Below the pieces are notes generated by a model, which was given only the letters and a program-made list of their open reading frames with translations, was not told where the DNA came from and did no database searches. From Nitrobacteraceae bacterium AZCC 1564 (GTDB taxonomy: Bacteria > Pseudomonadota > Alphaproteobacteria > Rhizobiales > Xanthobacteraceae), in assembly GCA_036924835.1 (NCBI GenBank), contig JBAGRR010000001.1, positions 5,347,001 to 5,411,000 on the forward strand: a stretch of 64,000 bases of DNA. Reading direction: 5' to 3'. Positions 8,461 to 17,123 of this stretch are shown here, in pieces (the first letter of the stretch is position 1; each line of letters begins with the position of its first letter). The position numbers and the translations under genes were made by a program.

Positions 8461-10788
8461 ATGCCAACATTCCAAGGCCAGGAGTATCTCATCAATTCCC
8501 CTTCAACCGGCAACGAGGTCTTTCCGACACAGACAGTGCTCGGGAACGGCGATATTCTCGTTGCATGGGAGACCGGAGAGACACCCGACGCTCCCACGGA
8601 GGTCCACGCGCGCATCCTGAACCCCGATGGAAATGTCAGTGCGCCTGATTTCATCGTCAACACAACGCCGGGATTGTCGGGTGAGGTGGCGACAACGGCT
8701 TTGTCGAACGGCAATGCGCTTCTGACATGGTCATCGGGCACTGATACTCTCGCGCGTGTCGTCGATGCGCAGGGACACCTCGGGCCTGAGGTCGTTGTTA
8801 ATTCCGGAGATTCCGAGACCGGAGTATCCGCAGCTACGTTGACCGACGGCAACGTGATGCTCGTGTCGACCGCTGTCACTAACACTGTCGGTGGGAGGGA
8901 AATTGCGGGCCATCTTCTCGGCGCCGATGGAACACCGACCGGTTCCTTCGCCATCAACTATCCCGGCCACCAAATTGACCCCGCGATCACCGCAATGTCC
9001 GACGGCAACGCCTTCGTGACCTGGATCGATGGCGACAGCCATGTCATGTATGGCCAGGTTCTCAATCCGAACGGCAGCGCGCACGCGCCGTATTTCCAGA
9101 TCAATCCGAATTCCGCCGGCCAGTTTGAATTGCAGCCTACGGCTCTTGCCAACGGCAATGTGCTCGTGACGTGGGACGCGAACGACGGGATTCACGGACA
9201 GATCGTCAATCCTGACGGCGGGACGGCCGGATCGGACTTTCTGATCAGCGTTGCAGGTAGCCAGTCGGCGGGTGAATCCGTGACCGCGCTTGCCGACGGA
9301 CGCGCCGTTGTTACTTGGGAACGGTTCGATGGTTCGGACGGCGGCGACATCTATGCACGCGTCATCAATGCCGACGGAAGCATGACCAGTCCGGAGTTCG
9401 TCGTGAACTCGGCGACGGACCGGGCGGAAATCAACCCGCACGTGACGGAACTCCCCAATGGCGAGATCTTCGTGTCGTGGACTTCGTCTGCCCCAAACTC
9501 CGACGAGGACATTCATGGCCGGCTGCTGACGCTCGACCACACCATCACCGGAACGCCGGGCAACGATGTTCTCCAGGGCACGGCCGGAAATGATGAGATC
9601 TATGGAGGCGATGGGAACGATAATCTCATCGGTGGTGCAGGCGACGACATCCTCTCCGGTGGAACGGGACACAATCTCCTGTGGGGCAACGATGGCAATG
9701 ACACGTTCATCGCCGGTCCGGGAGCGGATACTTTTGCTGGCGGCAACGGCAGCGACACCGTCCTATATGAGCACTCCAATGCCGGCGTCACAGTCAATCT
9801 CGCAGCCGGCACCGCGACAAGCAGCGGTGATGGAAACGGAGATATCTTCACGTCCATCGAGAACATTACCGGCAGCGCGCACAACGATATGCTGATCGGA
9901 GATGCAGCCGCGAACCATCTCGACGGCAATGCCGGTGATGACCGGATCTGGGGTGGCGACGGCAACGATACCCTTACCGGCGGTCACGGGGCCGACGTGC
10001 TTGCGGGTGGCGCGGGAATTGATACCATCGATTACAGCACGTCGTCGAGCGCGGTCGCGGTCAACCTTGCAACCGGCACCGCGAGCGGCGGTGATGCAAC
10101 CGGCGATTCCTTCACTTCGATCGAGAACATCACCGGGAGCACGCACAACGACGCACTTACCGGCGACGCAGGCGCGAACCATCTCGATGGTGGCGCCGGC
10201 AACGACCTGATCTGGGGCGGTGACGGCAACGACACTCTGACAGGCGGCAGTGGCGCCGACACGCTGTCGGGCGGCGCGGGAATCGATACTGCCGATTACA
10301 GCACGTCGCAGGGCAAGGTCACGGTCGACCTTGCGCTCGGTACGGGAAGCGGCGGCGACGCCCAGGGCGATAGGCTGACGTCGATTGAGAATATCACAGG
10401 CAGTGCGTTTGATGATCACCTCATCGGCAACACCGCCGCCAACCAGATCTTCGGAGGTGCCGGAGCGGATGTCCTGACTGGCGGCGCCGGCGCCGATACG
10501 TTCGTCTTCAAGACGGTTCAGGACAGCACGCCTGCGCACCAAGACCAGATCACCGACTTCTCGAGTGCTCAAGGCGATCACATCGATCTTTCGGCCATCG
10601 ATGCCAATACACAGGCCGCCGGTCATCAGGATTTTGGCTTTATCGGCAGCGCCGCGTTCAGCGACGTCGCCGGCCAATTGCGCTTCGCCGATCATTTCCT
10701 CGAAGGAGATGTCAACGGCGATGGCGCCGCGGACTTTCGCGTCAATGTGAATGTCGCGAGCCTGCAGCACGGCGATCTCATCCTGTGA
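8461..10788 (+). CDS. RTX-type secreted protein with seven propeller-like repeats
   Basis: The 775-residue acidic protein has no N-terminal signal peptide. The first part (about 10-360) contains seven repeats of about 45-60 residues built on the core NGxxLVTW (GNGDILVAW, SNGNALLTW, TDGNVMLVS, SDGNAFVTW, ANGNVLVTW, ADGRAVVTW, PNGEIFVSW), which suggests a seven-bladed beta-propeller. RTX nonapeptides GGxGxDxL follow, arranged in three tandem modules of about 88 residues that share a GT-rich strand and TSIENITGS. The end (ADTFVFKTVQDS, ITDFSSAQGDHIDLSAID) matches the C-terminal type I secretion region of serralysin-like proteins. Secretion through an ABC/HlyD/TolC system is inferred; none is encoded here. 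The ATG at 8461 is preferred to one 63 bp upstream. Confidence 0.85.
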   Translation: MPTFQGQEYLINSPSTGNEVFPTQTVLGNGDILVAWETGETPDAPTEVHARILNPDGNVSAPDFIVNTTPGLSGEVATTALSNGNALLTWSSGTDTLARVVDAQGHLGPEVVVNSGDSETGVSAATLTDGNVMLVSTAVTNTVGGREIAGHLLGADGTPTGSFAINYPGHQIDPAITAMSDGNAFVTWIDGDSHVMYGQVLNPNGSAHAPYFQINPNSAGQFELQPTALANGNVLVTWDANDGIHGQIVNPDGGTAGSDFLISVAGSQSAGESVTALADGRAVVTWERFDGSDGGDIYARVINADGSMTSPEFVVNSATDRAEINPHVTELPNGEIFVSWTSSAPNSDEDIHGRLLTLDHTITGTPGNDVLQGTAGNDEIYGGDGNDNLIGGAGDDILSGGTGHNLLWGNDGNDTFIAGPGADTFAGGNGSDTVLYEHSNAGVTVNLAAGTATSSGDGNGDIFTSIENITGSAHNDMLIGDAAANHLDGNAGDDRIWGGDGNDTLTGGHGADVLAGGAGIDTIDYSTSSSAVAVNLATGTASGGDATGDSFTSIENITGSTHNDALTGDAGANHLDGGAGNDLIWGGDGNDTLTGGSGADTLSGGAGIDTADYSTSQGKVTVDLALGTGSGGDAQGDRLTSIENITGSAFDDHLIGNTAANQIFGGAGADVLTGGAGADTFVFKTVQDSTPAHQDQITDFSSAQGDHIDLSAIDANTQAAGHQDFGFIGSAAFSDVAGQLRFADHFLEGDVNGDGAADFRVNVNVASLQHGDLIL
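9754..10503 (+). repeat. Three tandem RTX modules inside the RTX gene
   Basis: Units start near 9754, 10021 and 10285, with a period of about 265 bp. Each encodes a strand pair, a Gly/Asp-rich turn, TSIENITGS and then calcium-binding nonapeptides; units two and three both begin with DYSTS. The third unit runs into the C-terminal secretion region. Confidence 0.8.
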
Positions 10789-10844
10789 TGCGATGACACA
10801 GCACCACATGATGCGATGACACGCCCGGCTGGCTTCAGCCGCAG

Positions 10845-10874
10845 GAGGTCGCCTCAGTCGGCGGCCTCTTTTTT
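10845..10874 (+). terminator. Rho-independent terminator after the RTX gene
   Basis: GAGGTCGCC (10845-10853) pairs with GGCGGCCTC (10860-10868) with one mismatch across a short loop, followed by six T. It lies 57 bp after the RTX stop codon. Confidence 0.8.
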
Positions 10875-10945
10875 ATGACCAAGCAAGTTGCAATAGCCGC
10901 ACTTGACGCAAAGCAGATGTTGTCGATCTCTGCTCTCCGGTTCGC

Positions 10946-11707
10946 TTAATGTCCCGGATGAATGGCATCGTTGAGATAGATGCAGGTGAGAATGGCAAAC
11001 ACATAGGCCTGCAGAAAGCCTATCAGAATCTCAAGCGCGATCAGTGCAACAGTCATTGCCAGCGGCACCACGCCGCCGATCCAGCCGACTGTGCCGAGCG
11101 ACACACCGAGCAGGGCGACGAAGCCCGCGAACACCTTTATCGCGACATGACCAGCCAGCATGTTGGCGAACAAACGTACACTGTGTGACAGTGGCCGTGA
11201 CAGGAAGGAAATGAGCTCAATCGTGACGATGAGCGGCAGGATATAGAATGGTATGCCCGGCGGAACGAACAACTTAAAGAATTTCAGGCCGTTCTTGTAC
11301 AAGCCATAGATCAGCACCGTGAAAAACACGAGCAGCGCGAACGATGCCGTGATGATGATATGGCTTGTGACCGTGAAGGCGTAGGGAATAATGCCGATCA
11401 GGTTCGAGACCAAAATAAACATGAAGATTGAGTACACCAGCGGGAAGAACCTCATGCCGTCTTCGCCGGCGGTGGAGCGGATCATGTTCGCCACGAACTC
11501 ATAGCTCAATTCGGCTGCCGACTGGAAACGGCCCGGAACAAGCTGCCGTTTTTTCACGCCGCGAACCGCCAGCAAGCTAATCACTGCCACCGTGAGCAGC
11601 ATGAAGGCTGAGGAATTGGTGAAGGCGATCGTGGTGCCGCCAAGTTGGCCGATCGTGAAGATGTTGTTGATGTCGAACTGATGGATCGGGTCGATGGTCA
11701 TGGGCAT
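10946..11707 (-). CDS. atpB: Orphan F0F1 ATP synthase subunit a
   Basis: This integral membrane protein of about 253 residues has the full set of conserved features: PIHQFDI at the N-terminus, the AELSYEFVANMIRSTAG amphipathic region, SNLIGIIPYAFTVTSHI, and the essential proton-channel arginine in SHSVRLFANMLAGH. It ends with AYVFAILTCIYLNDAIHPGH as in Bradyrhizobium AtpB. The two in-frame ATGs at 11707 and 11701 are close alternatives; AAAGAG precedes the first. A much longer open frame extends upstream to 12394 but runs antisense to the Gly-rich gene and is ignored. No atpI, atpE or atpF lies next to it, so this is an isolated copy. It may be a paralogue of a subunit encoded in a normal F0 operon elsewhere. 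Confidence 0.93.
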   Translation of the reverse strand: MPMTIDPIHQFDINNIFTIGQLGGTTIAFTNSSAFMLLTVAVISLLAVRGVKKRQLVPGRFQSAAELSYEFVANMIRSTAGEDGMRFFPLVYSIFMFILVSNLIGIIPYAFTVTSHIIITASFALLVFFTVLIYGLYKNGLKFFKLFVPPGIPFYILPLIVTIELISFLSRPLSHSVRLFANMLAGHVAIKVFAGFVALLGVSLGTVGWIGGVVPLAMTVALIALEILIGFLQAYVFAILTCIYLNDAIHPGH

Positions 11708-11893
11708 GGCTCTTTGTCGGCTGAGCCCGCTATGCCATGTCAGCATACTCCCGTTCTGCCTTGGTAGCCACGTTCGGCTATGTCCGACGGTGACCCAAGG
11801 AGTCAGTCGATGGTGCAAGTGGAACAACTTGTCTCTTGTTGGATTTAATAGGTTCCGATGAGGACCCCTTGGTTGTGTGGGAGGGGGTGCGCC

Positions 11894-13528
11894 ATGATGA
11901 CACCCGTGTTCAAATTCAGGTCGAAATTCACCGCCTTCGCTGCCGCACTGGCTTTTGCGATGGTCCTGTCGGTTGGTGCCTATGCGAGAGGCGGCGGCGG
12001 CTTCCATGGCGGCGGTGGTGGTTTTCACGGCGGCGGTGGCTTCCATGGTGGCGGCGGTTTTCGGGGCGGAGGATTCCACGGCGGCGGTTTTCGCGGTGGG
12101 GGCTTTCGTGGCGGTGGCTTCCATATGGGCGGAGCACGCTTCGGCGGTGGTCGCGCGTTTGTTGGGAGATCTCATTTTGGCCCGCGTATAGGCCGTTCGT
12201 TTGCGGGCCGTTCGTTTGTGCGCCCAAGCTTCCGTGGTGGCCGTTCGTTCAGCGGGCGATCGTTCGCGCGCAGTAATAGCGCTCGCTTCAATGCCCGCCA
12301 CGCTCGCGCCGCGATGGGCGCAACCGCGGCGGTCGGCGCCTCCGCGCTTGCGGCGAGGCGCGGCAACGTGGCGCGGAACGCCAACGCGATACACCGTTCA
12401 CTGAACGCGCGCCCGGTCAGCCGGGCGCTGAACAACGCCGCCGCGCTGCGCAATCCACGCACCCGCGCGCTCATCACCGCGGGCGTGGCCACGGCGGGCT
12501 GGCATGGTGGCAACTGGTGGTGGCGCCATCACAATGGCGGTTTTGGGTGGGTCGGCCCTGTGTTCTGGCCGTTCGCCTTCTATGACATTTATGATTACGC
12601 TTTCTGGGGCACTCCCTATGATGATGCGTTCTGGGGCTACGGCTATCCGGACCTCTATGCCGGCATCTTCGGTCTTTATGGCTATGACGATCTGATGGGC
12701 TATGCGGGCTATCTGCCGCGCTATGCCAGCGGGCGCGGAGGCACCCGCGAGAGCTATGCCTATGCACCGTCGAAAGGCCGGACTGGCCGCGCGCAGACAA
12801 GCCTCACGCGAATGTGCGGTGACGATAGCCGCGTGATCGCAGGTCTGCCGGTCGACGCATTCCAGAATGCGATTCAGCCGAACGAGGCACAACGCGCCGC
12901 GCTTGAGGAACTTGCCAATGCTTCGGAAAAGGCCGCTGCAGGCCTCAAGGCCTCGTGCCCCACCGACGTTGCGCTCACGGCGCCGGGTCGGCTTGCAGCG
13001 ATGCAGCAGCGCGTTGAGGCGATGATCGTCGCGGTGCAGACAGTGCAAGGGCCGCTCGAGAAGTTCTACGGCCTCCTGAACGATGAGCAGAAGGCGCAGA
13101 TCAATGCGCTTTCCACCACGGGCGAGCGTCAGCGTCAGGGCCGAACCGCAGCGAGAGCCGGCTCCACTGGCGCGGCCTGCGATGTGACGCAACCGGAGCT
13201 GACGCAGTGGCCGAGCGCGATCATCGAGCAATCGGTCAAGCCGACCGACGAGCAGCGCCGATCTCTTGACGCGCTTCAGGGCGCCGCTACCCAGGCTGCG
13301 GACACGTTGAAGGCATCGTGTCAGACCCGTCCGGAAGACGCGCAGACGCCGCCGGCACGGCTCGCAGCAGTTAGCGAGCGGCTCAACGCCATGCTGCAGG
13401 CGGTGAAGACGGTGCGCACGGCGATGGATAACTTCTACGGATCATTGACCGACGAGCAGAAAGCGGCCTTCGACGCGATCGGTCCGCAGCAGACTGGCGG
13501 GCGGCGATACGTCCGTGGGCGCGAATAG
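11894..13528 (+). CDS. Exported Gly-rich protein with two LTXXQ-type domains
   Basis: The 544-residue protein has a signal peptide (KFTAFAAALAFAMVLSVGAYA) followed by a FHGGGG/FRGGG repeat region, an Arg/Ser-rich stretch (GRSFAGRSF) and a Tyr/Trp/Asp-rich segment of about 60 residues. Two homologous helical modules follow, each with two Cys-containing helices and ending FYGxLxDEQKA, which is the LTXXQ motif of Spy/CpxP-type periplasmic proteins. Doubled LTXXQ modules behind a low-complexity leader are seen in rhizobial envelope-stress proteins. A GGGAGGGGG stretch precedes the chosen ATG; the frame opens 36 bp earlier. A role in envelope stress or metal binding is inferred only. Confidence 0.8.
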   Translation: MMTPVFKFRSKFTAFAAALAFAMVLSVGAYARGGGGFHGGGGGFHGGGGFHGGGGFRGGGFHGGGFRGGGFRGGGFHMGGARFGGGRAFVGRSHFGPRIGRSFAGRSFVRPSFRGGRSFSGRSFARSNSARFNARHARAAMGATAAVGASALAARRGNVARNANAIHRSLNARPVSRALNNAAALRNPRTRALITAGVATAGWHGGNWWWRHHNGGFGWVGPVFWPFAFYDIYDYAFWGTPYDDAFWGYGYPDLYAGIFGLYGYDDLMGYAGYLPRYASGRGGTRESYAYAPSKGRTGRAQTSLTRMCGDDSRVIAGLPVDAFQNAIQPNEAQRAALEELANASEKAAAGLKASCPTDVALTAPGRLAAMQQRVEAMIVAVQTVQGPLEKFYGLLNDEQKAQINALSTTGERQRQGRTAARAGSTGAACDVTQPELTQWPSAIIEQSVKPTDEQRRSLDALQGAATQAADTLKASCQTRPEDAQTPPARLAAVSERLNAMLQAVKTVRTAMDNFYGSLTDEQKAAFDAIGPQQTGGRRYVRGRE

Positions 13529-13599
13529 TCCCGTGAACGAATCCCGGTCGGCGTTCTGCAATTGCAGAACTTGATCTGAATGCTTTCGGCGGTTTCTAC

Positions 13600-14319
13600 T
13601 TACGCAAGTGGCGCGGCCTCGACCACATGCCGCAGCCACACCATGCCGCCTTCAAGGACTTTGCACTCGATTAGCCGCAGCGCCTGCCCAGCGCCGGGCT
13701 TGTCATCCGGTGAACCCGCATAGTCCACGATGCTCTGGCCGCCCGCAATGCCATCCACGGCCGGGTGAACCAAAGTGCTGAATTCGTCGATGAGCTTCAG
13801 CTTCAGGAAGCTGCCGTTGATCCGGCCGCCGCCTTCCAGAAGAAGCTTTTTGACGCCGAAGAGCGATGCAATTTCTTCCATGGCGCGAAGGAGATCGTGG
13901 CCCTTGGGTCCAGCAAAGACATAAGAGACGCCGTCTTCGCGAAGTTCAGCAAGATATGCGTCCGCAACTTCCTCGCCCAGCACAGCCACAGCATGATCGC
14001 CGCCAATGTTGTCCTTGCCGTAGTGAACGCGTCCCGACGGGTCGATCGCGATCGCGAGCTTGCGTCCGTTGCGCGCACCCATATTCGCTTGCCGGGCAAC
14101 CTTGGGCGCGTTCTCGATGGTACGTGTCGCGCCCTTGGCCATCTCGCTCATGGTCTTGCGGCCGACGATCCAGCCGTCAGCGCCGAATTCATCGTGGATG
14201 CGTTCATAGTGCCCGCGCAACGTCTCAGCCGAGATTCCTTGAGCCGGTGACGTGAAGCGGCTTGGATGAAGACGGCCGTCGATCGACGTGCTCATATGGC
14301 AGATGATATAGGGTTTCAT
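13600..14319 (-). CDS. RibD C-terminal/dihydrofolate-reductase-fold protein
   Basis: This 239-residue protein has the fold of the reductase domain of RibD: IICHMSTSIDGRL at the start, GADGWIVGRKTMSEM, SYVFAGPKG and KKLLLEGGGRINGSFL with the conserved EGG, then DEFSTLVHPAVDGIAGG. Such stand-alone proteins reduce pteridine- or pyrimidine-like substrates with NADPH; it lacks the deaminase half of RibD and has no riboflavin gene neighbours. GAGAGAAG precedes the ATG. It converges on the Gly-rich protein gene. Substrate unknown. Confidence 0.88.
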   Translation of the reverse strand: MKPYIICHMSTSIDGRLHPSRFTSPAQGISAETLRGHYERIHDEFGADGWIVGRKTMSEMAKGATRTIENAPKVARQANMGARNGRKLAIAIDPSGRVHYGKDNIGGDHAVAVLGEEVADAYLAELREDGVSYVFAGPKGHDLLRAMEEIASLFGVKKLLLEGGGRINGSFLKLKLIDEFSTLVHPAVDGIAGGQSIVDYAGSPDDKPGAGQALRLIECKVLEGGMVWLRHVVEAAPLA

Positions 14320-14562
14320 GCGCTTCTCTCTTTATTCACAAGGTTCATCGCTGGTGCCGCAGCGCTTCAACCAGGGCGATGAACGCTGGTGACGACTGGC
14401 GGCGGCTCCAGCTTGCGATCACCTCCGGTGCAGTTATGGGTGGACTCCTCTCTATCAAGCGACATCATCCGCGACGAGCAGCGAGTTTTCCGGCCGGAGC
14501 GTGACGCCGACGGGGCTGGACAGAAACGTTGCGACCCGGATAGGCTCTCCACCGGAGCCTCA

Positions 14563-14937
14563 ATGCCTCGATGGATACAGCAGATGCATTTTGTTATCTC
14601 CGCCACCTATGGTCCGACAGATCCGACCCGCGCGATGTTGCCGTTCACCTTCGCGGCCTCGGCCGTACAGAGCGGCGATCATGTGACCTTGATGCTGTTC
14701 GCCGACGCGACATTGGTGGCGGTCGAGGGTGCCGGCGCGAAACTGGTGCCCGTCGGGCCGCCGAACCGCTACGAAGAAATTGCCGCTCATTCCAACGTGA
14801 CCTTGATGGCGTGCAAGCCTTGCGCGGAGGCACGCGGTTTGTCCGATGCGGTTCTTGACAAGCGGGTGAAGCTCGCCGGCATGAACGAGTTTCATGCCGC
14901 TGCGAAACAACCTGACACGCGGGTGGTGAATTTTTAG
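14563..14937 (+). CDS. DsrE/DsrF-like family protein
   Basis: The 124-residue protein shows the alternating pattern of the DsrE fold: HFVISATYGPTDPTRAMLPFTFAASAVQSGDHVTLMLFADATLV, then a conserved CKPCAEARGL region near residue 80. Family members with this Cys can carry sulfur in relay reactions, but many are of unknown function. The ATG at 14563 has GGAG 6 bases before it; a further ATG is 21 bp downstream. No sulfur-oxidation or tRNA-thiolation partner genes are near. Confidence 0.75.
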   Translation: MPRWIQQMHFVISATYGPTDPTRAMLPFTFAASAVQSGDHVTLMLFADATLVAVEGAGAKLVPVGPPNRYEEIAAHSNVTLMACKPCAEARGLSDAVLDKRVKLAGMNEFHAAAKQPDTRVVNF

Positions 14938-14988
14938 CGGACACATGGAAGGGAATGTACGGGGCCTCCCTGAAGAAGGGGCGGGAGA

Positions 14989-15690
14989 TCATCTCCTGAG
15001 GGCAGGCTGGATCTCACCTGCATGATTTAGAAACATCTTTGGCTCGACCTCGTCGTTCGAAAATACCGCTGCGGTCAATGGGCCGCCGAAACAGGCGCCG
15101 GTGTCGAGGTTGAGCCGATTTGGCCGCAGCTCCGGCTCGTCTGATAATGTCGGCGTATGGCCATGGACAATAAGAACCCCGTGGTCATCTTCGGATGACA
15201 GGAATGGCTCTCTGATCCAGAGCAGATCTTCACGGGATTGCGACGGCAGCGGGACGCCCGGCCGGATGCCGGCATGAACGTAGAGGCGGCCAGGCTCGCT
15301 CTCCATCAGGGGAAGTGAGCGGATCCAGTTGAGATGTGGTGCGGGTAGGTCGAACGGATCGTCGACGCCGTAGCTATCGAGCGTTCGTCCGCCACCGTTG
15401 CCCCACCAGGTCAGAAGATCGCGAACCGAGCGATGCTGGTGGGCGGCGCGGATCAGCATGTCCTCGTGGTTGCCGCACAGGCAGACGAAGCGCCTGTTCG
15501 GGCGCGACTGTTCATGGATGAGAAAGTCGAGGACCTGCTGAGCGTCAGGCCCTCGATCGATGTAATCACCAATGAAGATGAATTTCGCATCGCGCCCGTC
15601 GGCGAGCGTCTCGCACACGTCGAGCAACGACCGCATCTTGTCGAAGCAGCCATGAATATCGCCGATTGCAAAGGTCAGTGGTGAAGCCAT
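14989..15690 (-). CDS. PPP-family metallophosphatase (serine/threonine phosphatase-like)
   Basis: This 233-residue enzyme carries the complete PPP signature: GDIHG (about 9-13), GDYIDRG (41-47), GNHE (about 72-75), a histidine in YVHAG, and HGHT near 175. These residues bind two metal ions. Bacterial members of this size remove phosphate from proteins or act on diadenosine polyphosphates. It is cytoplasmic. The gene converges on the DsrE-like gene and is not in a clear operon. Confidence 0.92.
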   Translation of the reverse strand: MASPLTFAIGDIHGCFDKMRSLLDVCETLADGRDAKFIFIGDYIDRGPDAQQVLDFLIHEQSRPNRRFVCLCGNHEDMLIRAAHQHRSVRDLLTWWGNGGGRTLDSYGVDDPFDLPAPHLNWIRSLPLMESEPGRLYVHAGIRPGVPLPSQSREDLLWIREPFLSSEDDHGVLIVHGHTPTLSDEPELRPNRLNLDTGACFGGPLTAAVFSNDEVEPKMFLNHAGEIQPALRR

Positions 15691-16094
15691 TGGCCGTTCG
15701 TAAGATGAATGCTCGTGATACGAGACGACGCTCCCGCATTATATTGCAGCGAGCGCAGAGCCGAAACAGTTCCGTCAGCCCGCAAGCTGTTCCAGCAGCG
15801 CCGCTCTGGTTGGCATCCACGCCGACGATCCGCTTGCCAGCTATCAATTGAGACGGTTGCTCACCGGCGCGAAAGGCGTGCGGATGCAGGTGGGGTGAGC
15901 AGGGGGTACGCTGACGATGTCTGAGCGAGTCGATCTATAACGTGTACGAGATCGGTGCTCCGAGGCGCAATTCCTGATCCAAAGGCCAGCGTGCGCGGCC
16001 GACCAGCGGCACCCCTCGAAAACCCGCGCGGTTGTTGTGAGCGATGTCCTGTGACACACTCCGAGGGTCGATATTTCATGGCCTTCGGAGTTCT
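15691..16094. other. Intergenic region without supported genes
   Basis: About 400 bp separate two divergent genes. Several short open frames exist on both strands but none has domain-like sequence, a good ribosome-binding site or codon bias. It should contain the promoters of the phosphatase gene and of the metallopeptidase/ATP-grasp pair; no operator was recognised. Confidence 0.4.
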
Positions 16095-17123
16095 ATGTCA
16101 CGCCGGAAATTTGCCTGGGAAACGCTATCGGACGAGGAGTTGCTTACGCGCCGCCTCAGCAGTTTAAAGCTTGGAGTCAAAGGCACTTGGCTCGAGGATT
16201 GTCTCGCAACTCTGCATGAAGAGCTCGAAGAGCGGGCGATCCGGCTGCGGCCGCATGCATGGATCTCGAGTGAATGGTTCAGTCCCGCAAATACGCCCGG
16301 CATCGCCATTCCATTCTATCTCGCTCATCCCCGCCTGATGAAGATGGAGAAGAAGATGATGCTCGAGGTCGAGGGTGGCACCTGGTCCGAGTGCATGGCA
16401 ATTCTCCGTCATGAGGCTGGCCACACTGTGCAGCACGCCTATCAACTCCAACGCCGCCGACGTTGGCAGCGGCTGTTCGGCCCCTCGTCGAAACACTACC
16501 CGCGCTACTACCGGCCCAATCCGGCCAGCCGGCGATATGTCCAGCATCTCCGACTCTGGTACGCGCAGAGTCATCCGGACGAGGACTTCGCCGAAACCTT
16601 TGCGGTGTGGCTGCGGCCGCGTTCGAATTGGCGAACCCGCTATGCGGGCTGGCCCGCGCTGAAGAAGCTCGAATATGTCGACGAGCTGATGGGTGAGATC
16701 GCCGGCAAGCGGCCGCTGCTCACGACGCGAGAACGTGTCGATCCCCTCAATGAACTCAGCCAGACGCTTGGCGAGCACTACCGGAAAAAGCAGGCGTTCT
16801 ACGCCTTCACGCCACCGAAGACGTACGACCGCGATCTCACTCGGCTGTTTTCTGCCGACGTCCGGCACCACCGGTCGCAACTGGCGTCGAGTTTCATCCG
16901 GCGGCACCGCGCCCGTATCCGCGAGTTGGTTGCGCGGTGGACCGGCGAGAACCAACTCACCCTCGATTCCGTGCTGGACGACATGATCTCTCGCTGCCGC
17001 GAGCTCGATCTGCGGGCCGTCGGCCCCGAACAGAAGCTCGTGACGGACTTCACGGTGCTGTTGACGGCCAAGACGATGCACGCGCTGTTCGGCCCGTCGC
17101 GACGCAAATGGATCGCGCTATGA
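16095..17123 (+). CDS. Putative zinc metallopeptidase (Peptidase_Mx-like)
   Basis: The 342-residue protein contains HEAGH at 106-110, the HExxH zinc site, followed by TVQHAY. A glutamate in DEDFAETFAVWL about 55 residues later is likely the third ligand. Surrounding features (ISSEWFSPANTPGIAIPFYLAHP, RRYVQHLRLWYAQSHPDEDF) fit the putative zinc-binding peptidase family often found in proteobacteria. There is no signal peptide, so it is cytoplasmic. Its stop codon overlaps the start of the next gene (ATGA at 17120-17123), which implies translational coupling with an ATP-grasp ligase. GGAG precedes the chosen ATG. Substrate unknown. Confidence 0.82.
   Translation: MSRRKFAWETLSDEELLTRRLSSLKLGVKGTWLEDCLATLHEELEERAIRLRPHAWISSEWFSPANTPGIAIPFYLAHPRLMKMEKKMMLEVEGGTWSECMAILRHEAGHTVQHAYQLQRRRRWQRLFGPSSKHYPRYYRPNPASRRYVQHLRLWYAQSHPDEDFAETFAVWLRPRSNWRTRYAGWPALKKLEYVDELMGEIAGKRPLLTTRERVDPLNELSQTLGEHYRKKQAFYAFTPPKTYDRDLTRLFSADVRHHRSQLASSFIRRHRARIRELVARWTGENQLTLDSVLDDMISRCRELDLRAVGPEQKLVTDFTVLLTAKTMHALFGPSRRKWIAL

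Noticed and set aside
9550-10500. CRISPR-like periodic repeats
   Set aside because: The periodicity is the coding repeat of RTX nonapeptides; there are no unique spacers or cas genes. The same holds for the RTX blocks of the two giant genes.
8461-10788. Type I secretion operon around the RTX genes
   Set aside because: No ABC exporter, HlyD-type adaptor or TolC gene was found anywhere in the window; the export system must be elsewhere if it exists.
10946-11707. N-ATPase operon
   Set aside because: An N-ATPase would include atpQ, atpR and other subunits; only a Bradyrhizobium-type atpB is present.
11708-12394. Upstream extension of the atpB reading frame
   Set aside because: The extension is low-complexity and antisense to the Gly-rich gene; AtpB homology begins at PIHQFDI just after the ATGs at 11701-11707.
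16937-17119. Upstream extension of the ATP-grasp reading frame
   Set aside because: It runs inside the metallopeptidase gene in another frame; the ATGA overlap at 17120 is the natural start.
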